Source: Sutterella sp.
GTDB taxonomy: Bacteria > Pseudomonadota > Gammaproteobacteria > Burkholderiales > Burkholderiaceae_F
Length of the DNA stretch: 33,107 nucleotides
Assembly (NCBI GenBank): GCA_017936545.1
Contig: JAGBFJ010000022.1
Location: forward strand, 1 to 33,107
Reading direction: 5' to 3'
The translations under genes were made by a program, and so were the position numbers. This document shows, piece after piece, positions 1 through 7,893 of this stretch. How positions within the stretch are numbered: the first letter of the stretch is position 1; each line of letters opens with the position of its first letter. A model generated the notes under the pieces. The model did not search any database and had not been told where the DNA came from. It saw only the letters and a program-made list of their open reading frames with translations.

Positions 1-509
1 ATATACGGATGCGTCTTGGCATCGACGTCCGGATTGCAGCATATCGAAATCGGAGCACGCATGCCCATGGCGACGGCGATTTCATTGATCCGTTCGAGTT
101 CCGGTTCGCTCTCAATATTGAAGCAGCCGATGCCCTGTTCAAGCGCGTAGGCGATTTCCCGGCGTGTCTTGCCGACGCCTGAATAGACGATGTTTTCGGG
201 TTTGAATCCGGCGCGAAGCGCACGGGCGATTTCCCATCCGCTTACGGTATCGGTACCGGCTCCGAGAGAGGCAAGCACTTGAAGAATGCCGCAGGTCGAG
301 TTGGCCTTCATGGCATAGCAGATCAGGTGAGGGGCATCGCCGAAGGCATGCCGGTAGGCCTGATAGTTTTCCGTAATCCGGGCTCGCGAATAGACGTAGG
401 TCGTCATCGCTGTTTCAGCTGCGATGCGCGACAGCGGCACGCCTTCGCACCAGAGTTCGTCGCCCTGGCGGGCGAAGCCGGCGGAGTGATGCGTGGTCGA
501 GGAAGTCAT
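1..509 (-). CDS. lysA: Diaminopimelate decarboxylase, N-terminal part (runs off the window)
   Basis: Catalyses the last step of lysine synthesis, decarboxylating meso-diaminopimelate with pyridoxal phosphate in the cytoplasm. About 169 N-terminal residues are visible by direct translation of the minus strand. The motif YAMKANS supplies the PLP-binding lysine at about residue 68, followed by IVYSGVGKT (about 108-115), FNIESEPEL (about 130-138) and NPDVDAKTHPY just before the window edge; all are typical of the fold III LysA family. The ATG at 507-509 is chosen because the protein begins with the usual LysA N-terminus. There is no clear Shine-Dalgarno sequence before it, and a TATAAC sequence at 525-530 (minus) lies so close that the message could have a very short leader. 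It lies downstream of lptM, but a terminator sits between them. Family assignment is sure; the C-terminal half is outside the window. Confidence 0.95.
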   Translation of the reverse strand, partial: MTSSTTHHSAGFARQGDELWCEGVPLSRIAAETAMTTYVYSRARITENYQAYRHAFGDAPHLICYAMKANSTCGILQVLASLGAGTDTVSGWEIARALRAGFKPENIVYSGVGKTRREIAYALEQGIGCFNIESEPELERINEIAVAMGMRAPISICCNPDVDAKTHPY

Positions 510-540
510 GAGAATAGAGGGTGTGTTATACAATCGGACG

Positions 541-565
541 TAAAAGACCGTCCCTCAGCGGACGG
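541..565 (-). terminator. Rho-independent terminator overlapping the lptM stop codon
   Basis: On the minus strand a 6-bp stem CCGTCC/GGACGG (548-553 with 560-565) with loop GCTGAG is followed by TCTTTTA. The lptM stop codon lies inside the loop. The stem is short, so termination may be partial and some read-through into lysA is possible. Confidence 0.55.
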
Positions 566-674
566 CTGCCGCCGCGGCGCGCTCAGGCATGTACAGATCT
601 CCCTTCTGACCGCAGCCGGAAAGGCCGAGACAGAAGGCGGCGATAAGGCCGAGCAGAACGGCGTTCTTCAACAT
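555..674 (-). CDS. lptM: LptM (YifL-type) small outer-membrane lipoprotein
   Basis: A 39-residue lipoprotein. Members of this family assist oxidative maturation of the LPS translocon LptD/LptE in the outer membrane (established for E. coli LptM). The protein has a basic start, a hydrophobic stretch at residues 5-18, a lipobox LSGC with the acylated cysteine at residue 21, and then the family hallmark GQKGDLYMP. An alanine-rich tail ends at residue 39. The ATG at 672-674 has an AAAGGA ribosome site 7 bases upstream. The position between divergent cyaY and lysA is the conserved location of this gene in many proteobacteria. It was found by direct reading because it is very short. Its start is only 14 bp from that of cyaY, so each gene's promoter must reach into the other. 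Nothing is missing from the core motif. Confidence 0.92.
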   Translation of the reverse strand: MLKNAVLLGLIAAFCLGLSGCGQKGDLYMPERAAAAAVR

Positions 675-688
675 AGGACATCCTTTCT

Positions 689-1006
689 ATGGACAAAGAC
701 ACAGAATTTCTCGCGGCCGCCGAAGCAGAGATGCGCTCGCTCGAAACCTGGCTCGAAGAGGCATCCGACGAAGTCGACTGCAGCCGCAGCGGCAACGTGC
801 TGACCGTCGAGCTGGATGACGGCGAGCAGGTCGTCATCAATATTCAGACGCCCATGCACGAGATCTGGTGCGCCTCGCGTTTCGGGGGATTTCATTTTTC
901 CCTGAAGGACGGACGCTGGCGGGACAGCCGCAGCAGCCGTACGCTTGAAGCGGCGGTCGCAGATGCGCTGTCGCGTCTCGGTGCCGACGTCGGCGCAGTT
1001 CCGTAG
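689..1006 (+). CDS. cyaY: Frataxin-like iron-sulfur cluster assembly regulator CyaY
   Basis: A 105-residue frataxin homologue. CyaY binds iron and the cysteine desulfurase IscS and modulates iron-sulfur cluster assembly in the cytoplasm. The N-terminal half is acidic (residues 2-35, forming the iron-binding helix), followed by the beta-sheet hallmark VVINIQTPMHEIWCASRFGG, which matches the family's INxQxPxxEIWLAxxxGGxHF pattern. Length is normal for bacterial frataxins. The ATG at 689 is preceded by AGGA at 675-678, a slightly long spacing of 10. It is divergent from lptM, whose start is 14 bp away. No operon partner lies downstream: a hairpin and then convergent mrcA follow. Confidence 0.95.
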   Translation: MDKDTEFLAAAEAEMRSLETWLEEASDEVDCSRSGNVLTVELDDGEQVVINIQTPMHEIWCASRFGGFHFSLKDGRWRDSRSSRTLEAAVADALSRLGADVGAVP

Positions 1007-1055
1007 TGTAGCGGGTATTGTTCTTCGCAACCATAAGACAAACCGACCACGGATA

Positions 1056-1086
1056 AGAGAAAGGGACCGCATTGGAGCGGTCCCTT
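1056..1086 (-). terminator. Terminator of mrcA (convergent with cyaY)
   Basis: A perfect 10-bp stem AAGGGACCGC/GCGGTCCCTT (1061-1070 with 1077-1086) with loop ATTGGA lies between the convergent cyaY and mrcA genes. On the minus strand it is followed by a pyrimidine-rich tail (TCTCTTATCC), fitting termination of mrcA 16 bp after its stop. The plus-strand tail is poorer, but the stem may also protect cyaY mRNA. Confidence 0.75.
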
Positions 1087-1101
1087 CTGCAGGGAGATGT
1101 A

Positions 1102-3489
1102 TCAGAAGATCTGATTTCGCACCAGATCGCTGGCATCTCCATCCGAAGTGCCTGCGTCAAGGTCGCCTGAGGGACCTCCGCGAACTGGATCGCTGTAGAA
1201 CACTTCGCCGTTGACTTCGACCACGCTCGAAGGCTGCACCCGCGTATATTCCGGCGTGTCGGCGAGGGCTGTTTTCATGTAGTCGATCCAGATCGGCAGC
1301 GAGAGACCGCCGCCGGTTTCGCGCGAGCCGAGCGGCTTGGGCGTGTCGTAGCCCATCCAGGTAACGGCGACCTGATTGCCTGCATAACCGCAGAACCAGG
1401 CGTCATGGCTGTCATTGGTGGTGCCCGTCTTGCCGCCGATGTCTCCGCGCTTGAGCAGGCGGGTTGCCCGGGCGGCCGTGCCTTCTGTTGCAACGCCGTG
1501 CAGCAGGGAATGCATGATGTAGGCATTGCGGTCGTCGATGGCTCGGATCGATTCGTCGCCCGCCATGCGGTTTGTCGCACGCATGAGCGTGCGGCCGTCA
1601 ACGTCGGTGACGCGCTCGATCAGATAGGGCTGAACGCGATAGCCGCCGTTGGCGAAAACCGTATAGGCGCCGAGCATCTGCCAGGGCGTCACGCTGCCCG
1701 CTCCGAGCGCCATCGGCAGATTGGCCGGATGTTTTTCTGCAGGGAACCCGAACTTGCGGATGAATTCCTGCGCATAGTGAGGGCCGATGGCCTGCATGAC
1801 GCGGATCGATACGAGGTTCTTCGATTTTTCAAGTGCCTTTCTGAGAGGCATCGGACCGTCGAAGCGGCCTTCGTAGTTCTTCGGCTCCCAAAGCTTGTTG
1901 CCGGTGTATTTCGGATCAATGCTGATGGGGGCGTCGTTGATGACGGTTGTCGTGGTAAATCCCTTGTCGAGCGCAGCCGAATAGATGAAGGGCTTGAATG
2001 ACGAGCCGGGCTGACGCCAGGCCTGCGTCACGTGGTTGAACATATTGAGACTGAAGTCGAACCCGCCGACGAGCGCACGGACGGCGCCTGTATTGAAGTC
2101 GCCTGCAACGAAGGCTGCTTCGACGCGCGGCACCTGAGCCAGTGTCCAGTCCGTTCCGTTTTTGGCGCGCATGACGCGGATGACGGCGCCGGGTTTCAGG
2201 GCTTCGGCTTCATATTTCTTGGCCACTTTGCCGAGATGATGACGGCCGAATTTCAGACTGTCGGCATCAAGCGTCACGATTTCATTGGGAGAAATCGCAG
2301 CAGTGAGCTTTTTGGGACCGGCCTCGATGACGACTGCAGCCACCATGAAGGGAGAGGCCGTCGTGCCTTCCAGCGCGTTGCGGATCGATTTGGCCCGCGC
2401 ATCGCCAGAACCGAGTTCGATGTATTTTTCAGGACCCCGGTAGCCGTATTTGCGGTCATAGGCGATGAGATGACGGCGCACGGCGTCGACGGCGGCGCGC
2501 TGATCGGCCATATTGATCGTCGTGTAGACATTGATGCCGCGAGAATAGGTCTCATCTTTGAAGATATCGTAGACGAGCATGCGCACGAGCTCGGACGCGT
2601 ATTTGGCGGGAGCCGACTCGTCGCTGATGTTGGCCGTGATCAGATCCTGAGCCGTGGCAACGCGGCGGGTCTGCATCGGCTGAGCCTTTTCGGTCGTATA
2701 AGTGAGCTCGTCGATGTAGCCGAGGTCGAGCATGCGGCGCAGCACGTAATTTTTTCTCATCGTGGCTCGCGTCGGATTCACGATCGGGTTGTAGGCCGAA
2801 GGCGCAACCGGCAGGCCGGCGATTGTCGCGGCTTCGCCGACGGAGAGCTGGTCGAGGGAGCGGCCGAAATAAGTGCGGGCGGCGCTCTGGAAACCGTACG
2901 CGCGCTGACCGAGGTAAATCTGGTTCAGATAGATCTCGAGAATCTCATCCTTCGTGAGAGTCTGTTCGATCTTGAAGGACATGGCGATCTCGTAAAGTTT
3001 GCGCGTATACGTTCTTTCCGACGAGAGGAAGAAATTGCGAGCGACCTGCTGGGTAATCGTCGATCCGCCCTGACCTCGGCGGCCGGTCAGCAGGTTGATG
3101 AAGGCGGCGCGGGCAATGCCGGTAATCTCAATGCCGGGATGGTCGTAGAAGCCGGCATCCTCCGCGGCCAGAATGGCGTGCTTGACATGGGCAGGCACAT
3201 CCTTCAGACGGATGAAGTCGCGCCGTTCTTCTCCGAACTCGCCCATCAGCTGACCGTCGGCACTCCAGATTCGGAGCGGAACGCGCGGACGATAGTCAGA
3301 AAGCGTGTCGATCGGAGGCAGCTGCCGGTAGATGAAGGCAAAGACAAAAACAGCAAGCAGAACGGCCGAGGCTGCGCCGGCAGCGGCGATGCCGAAGAAC
3401 CATTTGAAGAACGCGGCAACGCCCGAACGGCGGGGCGCGGGCCGACGGATTTTCTTGGGGGCTGACGATGTGGTTTTGGTCTGTGTCAC
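1102..3489 (-). CDS. mrcA: Bifunctional penicillin-binding protein 1A (glycosyltransferase/transpeptidase)
   Basis: Class A penicillin-binding protein of 795 residues that polymerises lipid II glycan strands and cross-links peptides in the periplasm. A basic cytoplasmic tail (1-25) is followed by one membrane segment (about 26-55). The glycosyltransferase 51 domain carries EDAGFYDHPG with catalytic Glu110 and GGSTITQQ at 141-148. An OB-like insert lies at about 320-460. The transpeptidase has SSFK (active Ser496), SKN (556-558) and KTGT (687-690). An acidic, serine-rich C-terminal tail ends the protein. The start is GTG at 3487-3489: no ATG occurs in frame upstream before a TAA, and no clear Shine-Dalgarno sequence is visible. 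In many betaproteobacteria mrcA is divergent from pilus genes; here the divergent neighbour is a thioesterase. A strong hairpin precedes the start. Confidence 0.96.
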   Translation of the reverse strand: MTQTKTTSSAPKKIRRPAPRRSGVAAFFKWFFGIAAAGAASAVLLAVFVFAFIYRQLPPIDTLSDYRPRVPLRIWSADGQLMGEFGEERRDFIRLKDVPAHVKHAILAAEDAGFYDHPGIEITGIARAAFINLLTGRRGQGGSTITQQVARNFFLSSERTYTRKLYEIAMSFKIEQTLTKDEILEIYLNQIYLGQRAYGFQSAARTYFGRSLDQLSVGEAATIAGLPVAPSAYNPIVNPTRATMRKNYVLRRMLDLGYIDELTYTTEKAQPMQTRRVATAQDLITANISDESAPAKYASELVRMLVYDIFKDETYSRGINVYTTINMADQRAAVDAVRRHLIAYDRKYGYRGPEKYIELGSGDARAKSIRNALEGTTASPFMVAAVVIEAGPKKLTAAISPNEIVTLDADSLKFGRHHLGKVAKKYEAEALKPGAVIRVMRAKNGTDWTLAQVPRVEAAFVAGDFNTGAVRALVGGFDFSLNMFNHVTQAWRQPGSSFKPFIYSAALDKGFTTTTVINDAPISIDPKYTGNKLWEPKNYEGRFDGPMPLRKALEKSKNLVSIRVMQAIGPHYAQEFIRKFGFPAEKHPANLPMALGAGSVTPWQMLGAYTVFANGGYRVQPYLIERVTDVDGRTLMRATNRMAGDESIRAIDDRNAYIMHSLLHGVATEGTAARATRLLKRGDIGGKTGTTNDSHDAWFCGYAGNQVAVTWMGYDTPKPLGSRETGGGLSLPIWIDYMKTALADTPEYTRVQPSSVVEVNGEVFYSDPVRGGPSGDLDAGTSDGDASDLVRNQIF

Positions 3490-3835
3490 GGAATTCGGGA
3501 GTGCGTGAAAGGATCTTATCTCGGCGCCGAAGGCTTACAGATCGGCCTTCGGCGGCGATACAATTCCCCGATGGCGGGTGATTGAAGTGTGTGGATTTTA
3601 GTCGAGTTCCGAGGGTGCCGTCCTCCGCAGAGCCTGGATGATGCGTGCTTATTCGATAAGAAAGCCGACCGAATTGCAAGCGAATGCGACAGAAGGGAAT
3701 CGCCGGAGGGGACTCTCCTGTTGTGTGCCTGCAACCGCACCGGGAATCTGCCGGAAACAAAGAGTAAACAGTTGTTCAGAATAAGCGCGGGTGACCGCGG
3801 AAGATTCTCCCTTCAGTGGATAATGGACGGCAGGG
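3490..3835. other. Divergent intergenic region between mrcA and the thioesterase gene
   Basis: This 346-bp region has no convincing gene: the reading frames in it lack family motifs and good ribosome sites. It must carry the promoters for mrcA (minus) and the long thioesterase-mla-mur-his run (plus). I could not identify a pair of good -35/-10 boxes for either. It holds one strong inverted repeat (3525-3554) and a small one, CTTAT-TCG-ATAAG, near 3649-3661. Confidence 0.6.
3525..3554. repeat. Perfect 10-bp inverted repeat upstream of mrcA
   Basis: CGCCGAAGGC (3525-3534) pairs with GCCTTCGGCG (3545-3554) around a 10-base loop, 35 bases upstream of the mrcA GTG. Neither strand has a T-run after it, so it is not a classical terminator. 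It may be a hairpin in the 5' leader of mrcA or a protein-binding operator. Confidence 0.6.
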
Positions 3836-4312
3836 ATGAGTGAGGCAATTTTCAGAATGCCGATTTGCGTCGGCGAAGATTCCATAGACGTGCTGAGTCA
3901 CGTCAACAACAAGGAATATCTGCGCTGGATGGAAGAGGCGGCAACGCTGCATGCGGCTTCCTGCGGCTGGGATTTCGAGGCTCTTCGCGCGGTCAACCGT
4001 ACGTGGGTTGCAAGACAGCACTGGATTGAGTATTTGCGTCCTGCGCTGCTCGGAGATCAGCTTGAACTCTGCACCTGGGTGCAGAGCGCCAAGCGGGTGT
4101 CGTCGCTGCGCCGCTATGCGCTGCGTCGGGGAGACGAACTCCTAATGGTCGGCGCAACGGAATGGGTGCTCGTCGATTTTGAAAAGCGCCGTCCGGCACT
4201 CATCACTGACGACATCATCGGCTGCTTTGCGCCGCTGGCGCCTGAGGCGCCGGAGCTCAAGGCGCTCGGAATCAGCCGGCTCGTGCGCTTTGCGCCGAGT
4301 CCCGGGCTCTGA
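3836..4312 (+). CDS. Hotdog-fold acyl-CoA thioesterase (4HBT/FadM type)
   Basis: A 158-residue protein of the 4-hydroxybenzoyl-CoA thioesterase type hotdog superfamily, probably hydrolysing acyl-CoA esters in the cytoplasm; the substrate is unknown. The N-terminal block IDVLSHVNNKEYLRWMEEA (about 17-35) corresponds to the family's active-site region (D/H-x-NN-x-YLRWxE). The middle, with WVARQHWIEYLRPALLGDQLEL, and the later ATEWVLVDFEKRRP strand are also typical. Length fits a single hotdog domain. The ATG at 3836 has only a weak, close CAGGG ribosome site. It is the first gene of a long plus-strand run, 37 bp before mlaF, so it could be co-transcribed with the Mla genes, though no functional link is established. 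Confidence 0.8.
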   Translation: MSEAIFRMPICVGEDSIDVLSHVNNKEYLRWMEEAATLHAASCGWDFEALRAVNRTWVARQHWIEYLRPALLGDQLELCTWVQSAKRVSSLRRYALRRGDELLMVGATEWVLVDFEKRRPALITDDIIGCFAPLAPEAPELKALGISRLVRFAPSPGL

Positions 4313-4349
4313 ATTCCCGGCGGCGAAGGGCTGAACTGACAGGAAATTT

Positions 4350-5150
4350 ATGATAGAAACGGTCAAAATCGACGGGCTGACCTTCAGCTACGGAGAGCGC
4401 GTCATTCTTCAGAATGTGACGATGCACTTCGGCCAGGGGAAGGTGGTTGCCATCATGGGCGGATCAGGCATGGGCAAGACCACGCTGCTCAAGCTGATCG
4501 GCGGCCTGCTGACGCCTCAGCACGGCACGGTGACGATCGCCGGCGAGGTACTTCGTCCCGGCGACCACAAGGCGCTGTACCGCGCGAGGCGCCGCATGGG
4601 CATGCTGTTCCAGTTCGGCGCGCTCTTTACCGACCTTTCGGTCTTCGACAACGTCGCCTTCCCGATGCGCGAACAGACGGATCTTGACGAGGAAACGATT
4701 AGGGATCTGGTGCTGATGAAACTCAACGCAGTCGGGCTTCGGGGCGCCGCTCCTCTGATGCCTTCCGAAATATCCGGCGGCATGTCGCGGCGTGTTGCGC
4801 TTGCGCGCGCCATAGCCCTCGATCCGGCGGTCATCATGTACGACGAACCCTTCGCGGGGCTTGATCCGATTTCTATGGGCGTCACTGCCAAGCTTATCCG
4901 CCGCCTCAATGATGCGCTCAAGGCGACCTCGATTATCGTGACTCACGACGTCGAGGAAACGTTTGAGATTGCTGATTACGTTTACATGATCAATGCGGGA
5001 AGAATCGCAGCGGAGGGTTCTCCCGACGTGCTGCGTCAGTCCGAGGAACCGTTTGTGAAACAGTTCATCAAAGGGCTGCCTGACGGTCCCGTGCGTTTTC
5101 ACTATCCGTCGCCGCCCGTTCAGGAAGATTTCGGAAGGAGTCGGAAATGA
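4350..5150 (+). CDS. mlaF: MlaF, ATP-binding subunit of the phospholipid transporter
   Basis: Cytoplasmic ATPase of the inner-membrane MlaFEDB complex, which moves phospholipids between the membranes to keep outer-membrane asymmetry. At 266 residues it shows Walker A GGSGMGKTT (37-45), Q-loop Gln88 in LFQFGALFTDLSVFDNVAFP (a run highly characteristic of MlaF), ABC signature SGGMS (142-146), Walker B VIMYDEP (161-167, Glu166) and H-loop His199. The C-terminal tail FVKQFIKGLPDGPV matches the MlaF extension. A good AGGA ribosome site precedes the ATG. Its last four bases overlap the mlaE start (ATGA), indicating translational coupling. Confidence 0.97.
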   Translation: MIETVKIDGLTFSYGERVILQNVTMHFGQGKVVAIMGGSGMGKTTLLKLIGGLLTPQHGTVTIAGEVLRPGDHKALYRARRRMGMLFQFGALFTDLSVFDNVAFPMREQTDLDEETIRDLVLMKLNAVGLRGAAPLMPSEISGGMSRRVALARAIALDPAVIMYDEPFAGLDPISMGVTAKLIRRLNDALKATSIIVTHDVEETFEIADYVYMINAGRIAAEGSPDVLRQSEEPFVKQFIKGLPDGPVRFHYPSPPVQEDFGRSRK

Positions 5151-5923
5151 GAGCAATGCTTACTGCGGTCGGACGTCTGGTGGTGAGCATCTTCCGCCGC
5201 ATCGGCCGGTTCGGGCTGTTTACCTGCCTGCTGCTTTCCCGTCTGGGCGGCGCGAAGCTCGTCCCGGTGCTTCAGCAGATTCATTTCATCGGCAATTATT
5301 CGCTTCTCATCATTGCGGTATCGGGACTTTTCGTGGGCTTCGTGCTCGGACTGCAGGGGTATTACGTGCTGGTCACGTACGGCAGCGAGCAGGCGCTCGG
5401 CACCATGGTGGCGCTTTCGCTTGTGCGTGAGCTCGGTCCCGTGGTCACGGCGCTGCTTTTTGCAGGCCGAGCGGGTACGGCCCTGACGGCAGAGATCGGA
5501 TTCATGCGTGCGGGCGAACAGCTCGCTGCGATGGAGATGATGGGAGTGGATCCGGTGCGCCGCGTTCTGGCTCCCCGTTTCATCGGGGCCTTTATCGCGA
5601 TGCCGATTCTGGCGGCGATTTTTTCCGCCGTCGGCATCATGGGGGCATGGTTTGTCGGCGTCGAGATGATCGGAACGGACAGCGGCGCCTTCTGGAGTCA
5701 GATGCAGAGTTCTGTCGACGTATGGTCGGACGTGCTCAACGGCGGCATCAAGAGCGTGGTCTTCGGCGTTGCCGTCGGACTGATCGCGCTGTTCCACGGC
5801 TATTGCGCCCGACCGACGCCTGACGGCGTTTCGAGGGCAACGACAAGCACCGTCGTCATTTCTTCTCTGATGGTGCTGGGCCTTGACTTTATGATGACCG
5901 CCTGGATGTTTACCACGGTATAA
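5147..5923 (+). CDS. mlaE: MlaE, permease subunit of the phospholipid transporter
   Basis: Integral inner-membrane permease of 258 residues with about five to six hydrophobic segments. The MlaE signature lies around SLVRELGPVVTALLFAGR and the adjoining GTALTAEIG, the loop that contacts MlaF. The 258-residue length is normal. The ATG overlaps the mlaF stop, with AAGGAG upstream inside mlaF. Acts with MlaF, MlaD and MlaB as the membrane core of the complex. Confidence 0.97.
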   Translation: MRAMLTAVGRLVVSIFRRIGRFGLFTCLLLSRLGGAKLVPVLQQIHFIGNYSLLIIAVSGLFVGFVLGLQGYYVLVTYGSEQALGTMVALSLVRELGPVVTALLFAGRAGTALTAEIGFMRAGEQLAAMEMMGVDPVRRVLAPRFIGAFIAMPILAAIFSAVGIMGAWFVGVEMIGTDSGAFWSQMQSSVDVWSDVLNGGIKSVVFGVAVGLIALFHGYCARPTPDGVSRATTSTVVISSLMVLGLDFMMTAWMFTTV

Positions 5924-5952
5924 GAACAGACAAAATCAACAGGGTGTTCAGA

Positions 5953-6429
5953 ATGGACAAAAATCGTTCGCTCGAATTTTATGTGGGCATCTTCGTGGTG
6001 CTCGGTTTCGCCGCGATGCTCTTCATGTCGCTTCAGGCGGCCAATCTCGGAAGCTTCAGCTTCAGTCACAAGACGTATACAGTGACGGCTGCGTTTGACA
6101 ATATCGGCGGTCTCAAGCCCCGTGCTGCTGTGAAGTCGGCAGGCGTCGTCGTCGGCCGTGTTCAGACCGTCGTGTTTGATCCCGAAACCTTCCAGGCCCG
6201 GGTGACGATGTCGATTGATTCTGCGTATCCCTTCCCGGCGGATTCGTCGGCCAAGATTCTGACGGCAGGGCTCCTGGGCGAGCAGTACGTTGGCATCGAA
6301 CCCGGCGCCGATGAGGAAAATCTCAAGACGGGCAGTGAAATCCGCCGCACTCAGAGTGCCATGGTGCTGGAATCTCTGATCAGCCAGTTCCTTTATTCGA
6401 CGGCGGAAAAGTCAGGACAGAAAGACTAA
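5953..6429 (+). CDS. mlaD: MlaD, MCE-domain periplasmic subunit
   Basis: A 158-residue single-pass protein with a membrane anchor at about residues 9-28 and one MCE domain at about 40-120 (FDNIGGLKPRAAVKSAGVVVGRV, then LLGEQYVGIEPG). MlaD forms a hexameric ring that accepts lipids from periplasmic MlaC. The ATG at 5953 is preferred over a GTG at 5944: it has AGGG 8 bases upstream and yields the typical short N-terminus MDKNRSLEFYVG. The C-terminal helix (SAMVLESLISQFLYS) resembles the pore-lining helix of MlaD. The gene lies 29 bp after mlaE and 12 bp before mlaA. Confidence 0.95.
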   Translation: MDKNRSLEFYVGIFVVLGFAAMLFMSLQAANLGSFSFSHKTYTVTAAFDNIGGLKPRAAVKSAGVVVGRVQTVVFDPETFQARVTMSIDSAYPFPADSSAKILTAGLLGEQYVGIEPGADEENLKTGSEIRRTQSAMVLESLISQFLYSTAEKSGQKD

Positions 6430-6441
6430 ACGAGAACCATC

Positions 6442-7230
6442 ATGAAAACTTGGCAGAGCGCGCTCCTCCCCTCTCTGGCTGCACTCCTTCTTGCCGGGTG
6501 CGCCCAGGTCCCTCCCGATGCCGGACAGAATCCGGACGATCCTTACGAGGCTTTCAATCGGCAGATGTTCGCCTTCAACGACGGGCTAGACCGCATGCTG
6601 CTCAAGCCCGTGACGCTGGGGTACCGTGCCGTCGTCCCGGAAATGGCCAGAGACGGCGTGTCCAACGTGATGGACAACATGCGCGAGCCGGGCAATGCGT
6701 TCAACAGCTTCATGCAGGGCAAGGTCAGCGAAGGGATTTCAACGGTCTTTCGTTTTCTGCTCAATACGACGATCGGCATCGGAGGCATTTTTGACGTTGC
6801 GGGCCGGGTCGGCATGGAACAGCACAAAGAGGACTTCGGTCAGACGCTGGGCGTATGGGGAGTCGGTCCGGGACCGTATCTCGTTCTGCCGCTTCTCGGC
6901 CCTTCGGGAATGCGCGACGTCTTCCAGTGGCCGGTGCAGTCCGGCTTGAATCCGATGACCTACACTCTCTGGAATGAAGAGTGGTATTGGGGAACGGGCT
7001 ACGCAGCGCTGGATGCGGTCGATGCCCGCTCGAAGATGATCGATGCAGGGCTTGACGACATGCGTGCCAACGTGGTGGACGAATATGCCGCCGTGCGCAG
7101 TGCCTATCGGCAGATGCGCCGCAGTCTGGTGGCTGACGGCGAGCAGACGGCCGAAGAAGAGCTCGGCACGCTTACGCCGCTGTCGCTTGATGAAGATGAC
7201 GATGAACCGGCTCCGGGCCGTAAGGAGTAA
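6442..7230 (+). CDS. mlaA: MlaA (VacJ) outer-membrane lipoprotein
   Basis: Outer-membrane lipoprotein of 262 residues that extracts misplaced phospholipids from the outer leaflet and hands them to MlaC. The signal peptide ends in LLAGC with Cys20 as the lipid-anchored residue. The core shows DPYEAFNRQMFAFND, VMDNMREPGNAFNSFMQG, EDFGQTLGVWGVG and the PLLGPSGMRD block, all typical of VacJ. A 30-residue acidic tail ends the protein. Having mlaA inside the mla operon between mlaD and mlaC is usual for betaproteobacteria and differs from E. coli, where it lies elsewhere. Only a weak ribosome site (CGAGA) is visible, suggesting coupling to mlaD. Confidence 0.96.
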   Translation: MKTWQSALLPSLAALLLAGCAQVPPDAGQNPDDPYEAFNRQMFAFNDGLDRMLLKPVTLGYRAVVPEMARDGVSNVMDNMREPGNAFNSFMQGKVSEGISTVFRFLLNTTIGIGGIFDVAGRVGMEQHKEDFGQTLGVWGVGPGPYLVLPLLGPSGMRDVFQWPVQSGLNPMTYTLWNEEWYWGTGYAALDAVDARSKMIDAGLDDMRANVVDEYAAVRSAYRQMRRSLVADGEQTAEEELGTLTPLSLDEDDDEPAPGRKE

Positions 7231-7233
7231 ATG

Positions 7234-7881
7234 ATGATTCAGAGAAGAGAACTCGTGGCTGCTGCGCTGCTGGCGGCTTCTCTCGGCGCCGTGCCCGTCC
7301 GTGCGGCAGATGCCGATGATCCGTGGGCATGGGTTGTGAAGGTCAGCAACGACATCCTTGATGCCATCCGTGCCGATGACAAGCTTCACAGCGGAGACGC
7401 CGAAGCGCTGCGCGCGCTGGTCGACCGTCAGGTCATGCCGTCGGTCGACTTTACGATGATGACCCGCATGACGGTCGGACCGAAATGGCGCCAGGCGTCA
7501 AAAGAAGACCGCGAACGGCTGAAGGTGGGATTTGAGAGGCTTCTGATCCGCGTGTATGCGGGTGCGCTGACCAATATCAAGGATCACAAGTGCGAACTCC
7601 GTCCGACGCGTAGCCGCAAGCTCGCTGAGGAGCTTGTCGTGCGCACGCTCCTCAAATCTTCAGGCCAGCCCGATATCGGACTCGATTACCGCATTTACCG
7701 CAACAAGGCAGGCGAGTGGAAGATCGTTGACGTCAACGTCGAGGGTATCTGGATGGTGGAAAACTATCGCTCGCAGTTTGCTTCGACGCTCAATCAGGAC
7801 GGTATTCCCGGGCTCATCAGGCTACTTGAGGAGAAAGGCGAGGAACTTGCCGGCAAAAATGCCGTGAAGCCTGCCGCCTGA
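7234..7881 (+). CDS. mlaC: MlaC, periplasmic phospholipid shuttle
   Basis: Soluble periplasmic lipid carrier between MlaA and MlaD. Two ATGs follow the mlaA stop (TAAATGATG). The second, at 7234, sits 6 bases from AAGGAG and is preferred; the first, at 7231, is only 3 bases away. The 215-residue product has a signal peptide (to about residue 25, VPVRAADA) and the Tol-Tol-Ttg2 (MlaC) pattern: VDRQVMPSVDFTMMTRMTVG, then RLLIRVYAGALTNI, then DYRIYRNKAGEWKIVDVNVEGIWMVENYRSQF. Length matches the family. Confidence 0.95.
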   Translation: MIQRRELVAAALLAASLGAVPVRAADADDPWAWVVKVSNDILDAIRADDKLHSGDAEALRALVDRQVMPSVDFTMMTRMTVGPKWRQASKEDRERLKVGFERLLIRVYAGALTNIKDHKCELRPTRSRKLAEELVVRTLLKSSGQPDIGLDYRIYRNKAGEWKIVDVNVEGIWMVENYRSQFASTLNQDGIPGLIRLLEEKGEELAGKNAVKPAA

Positions 7882-7893
7882 CGGAGTGCTGTC

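Noticed and set aside
2032-3465. Long plus-strand frame (477 codons) opposite mrcA
   Set aside because: Antisense shadow: no motif, no ribosome site, and the minus strand encodes a complete PBP1A.
3589-3843. 84-codon frame upstream of the thioesterase
   Set aside because: No ribosome site, cysteine/arginine-rich without pattern, and overlaps the thioesterase start; more likely promoter DNA.
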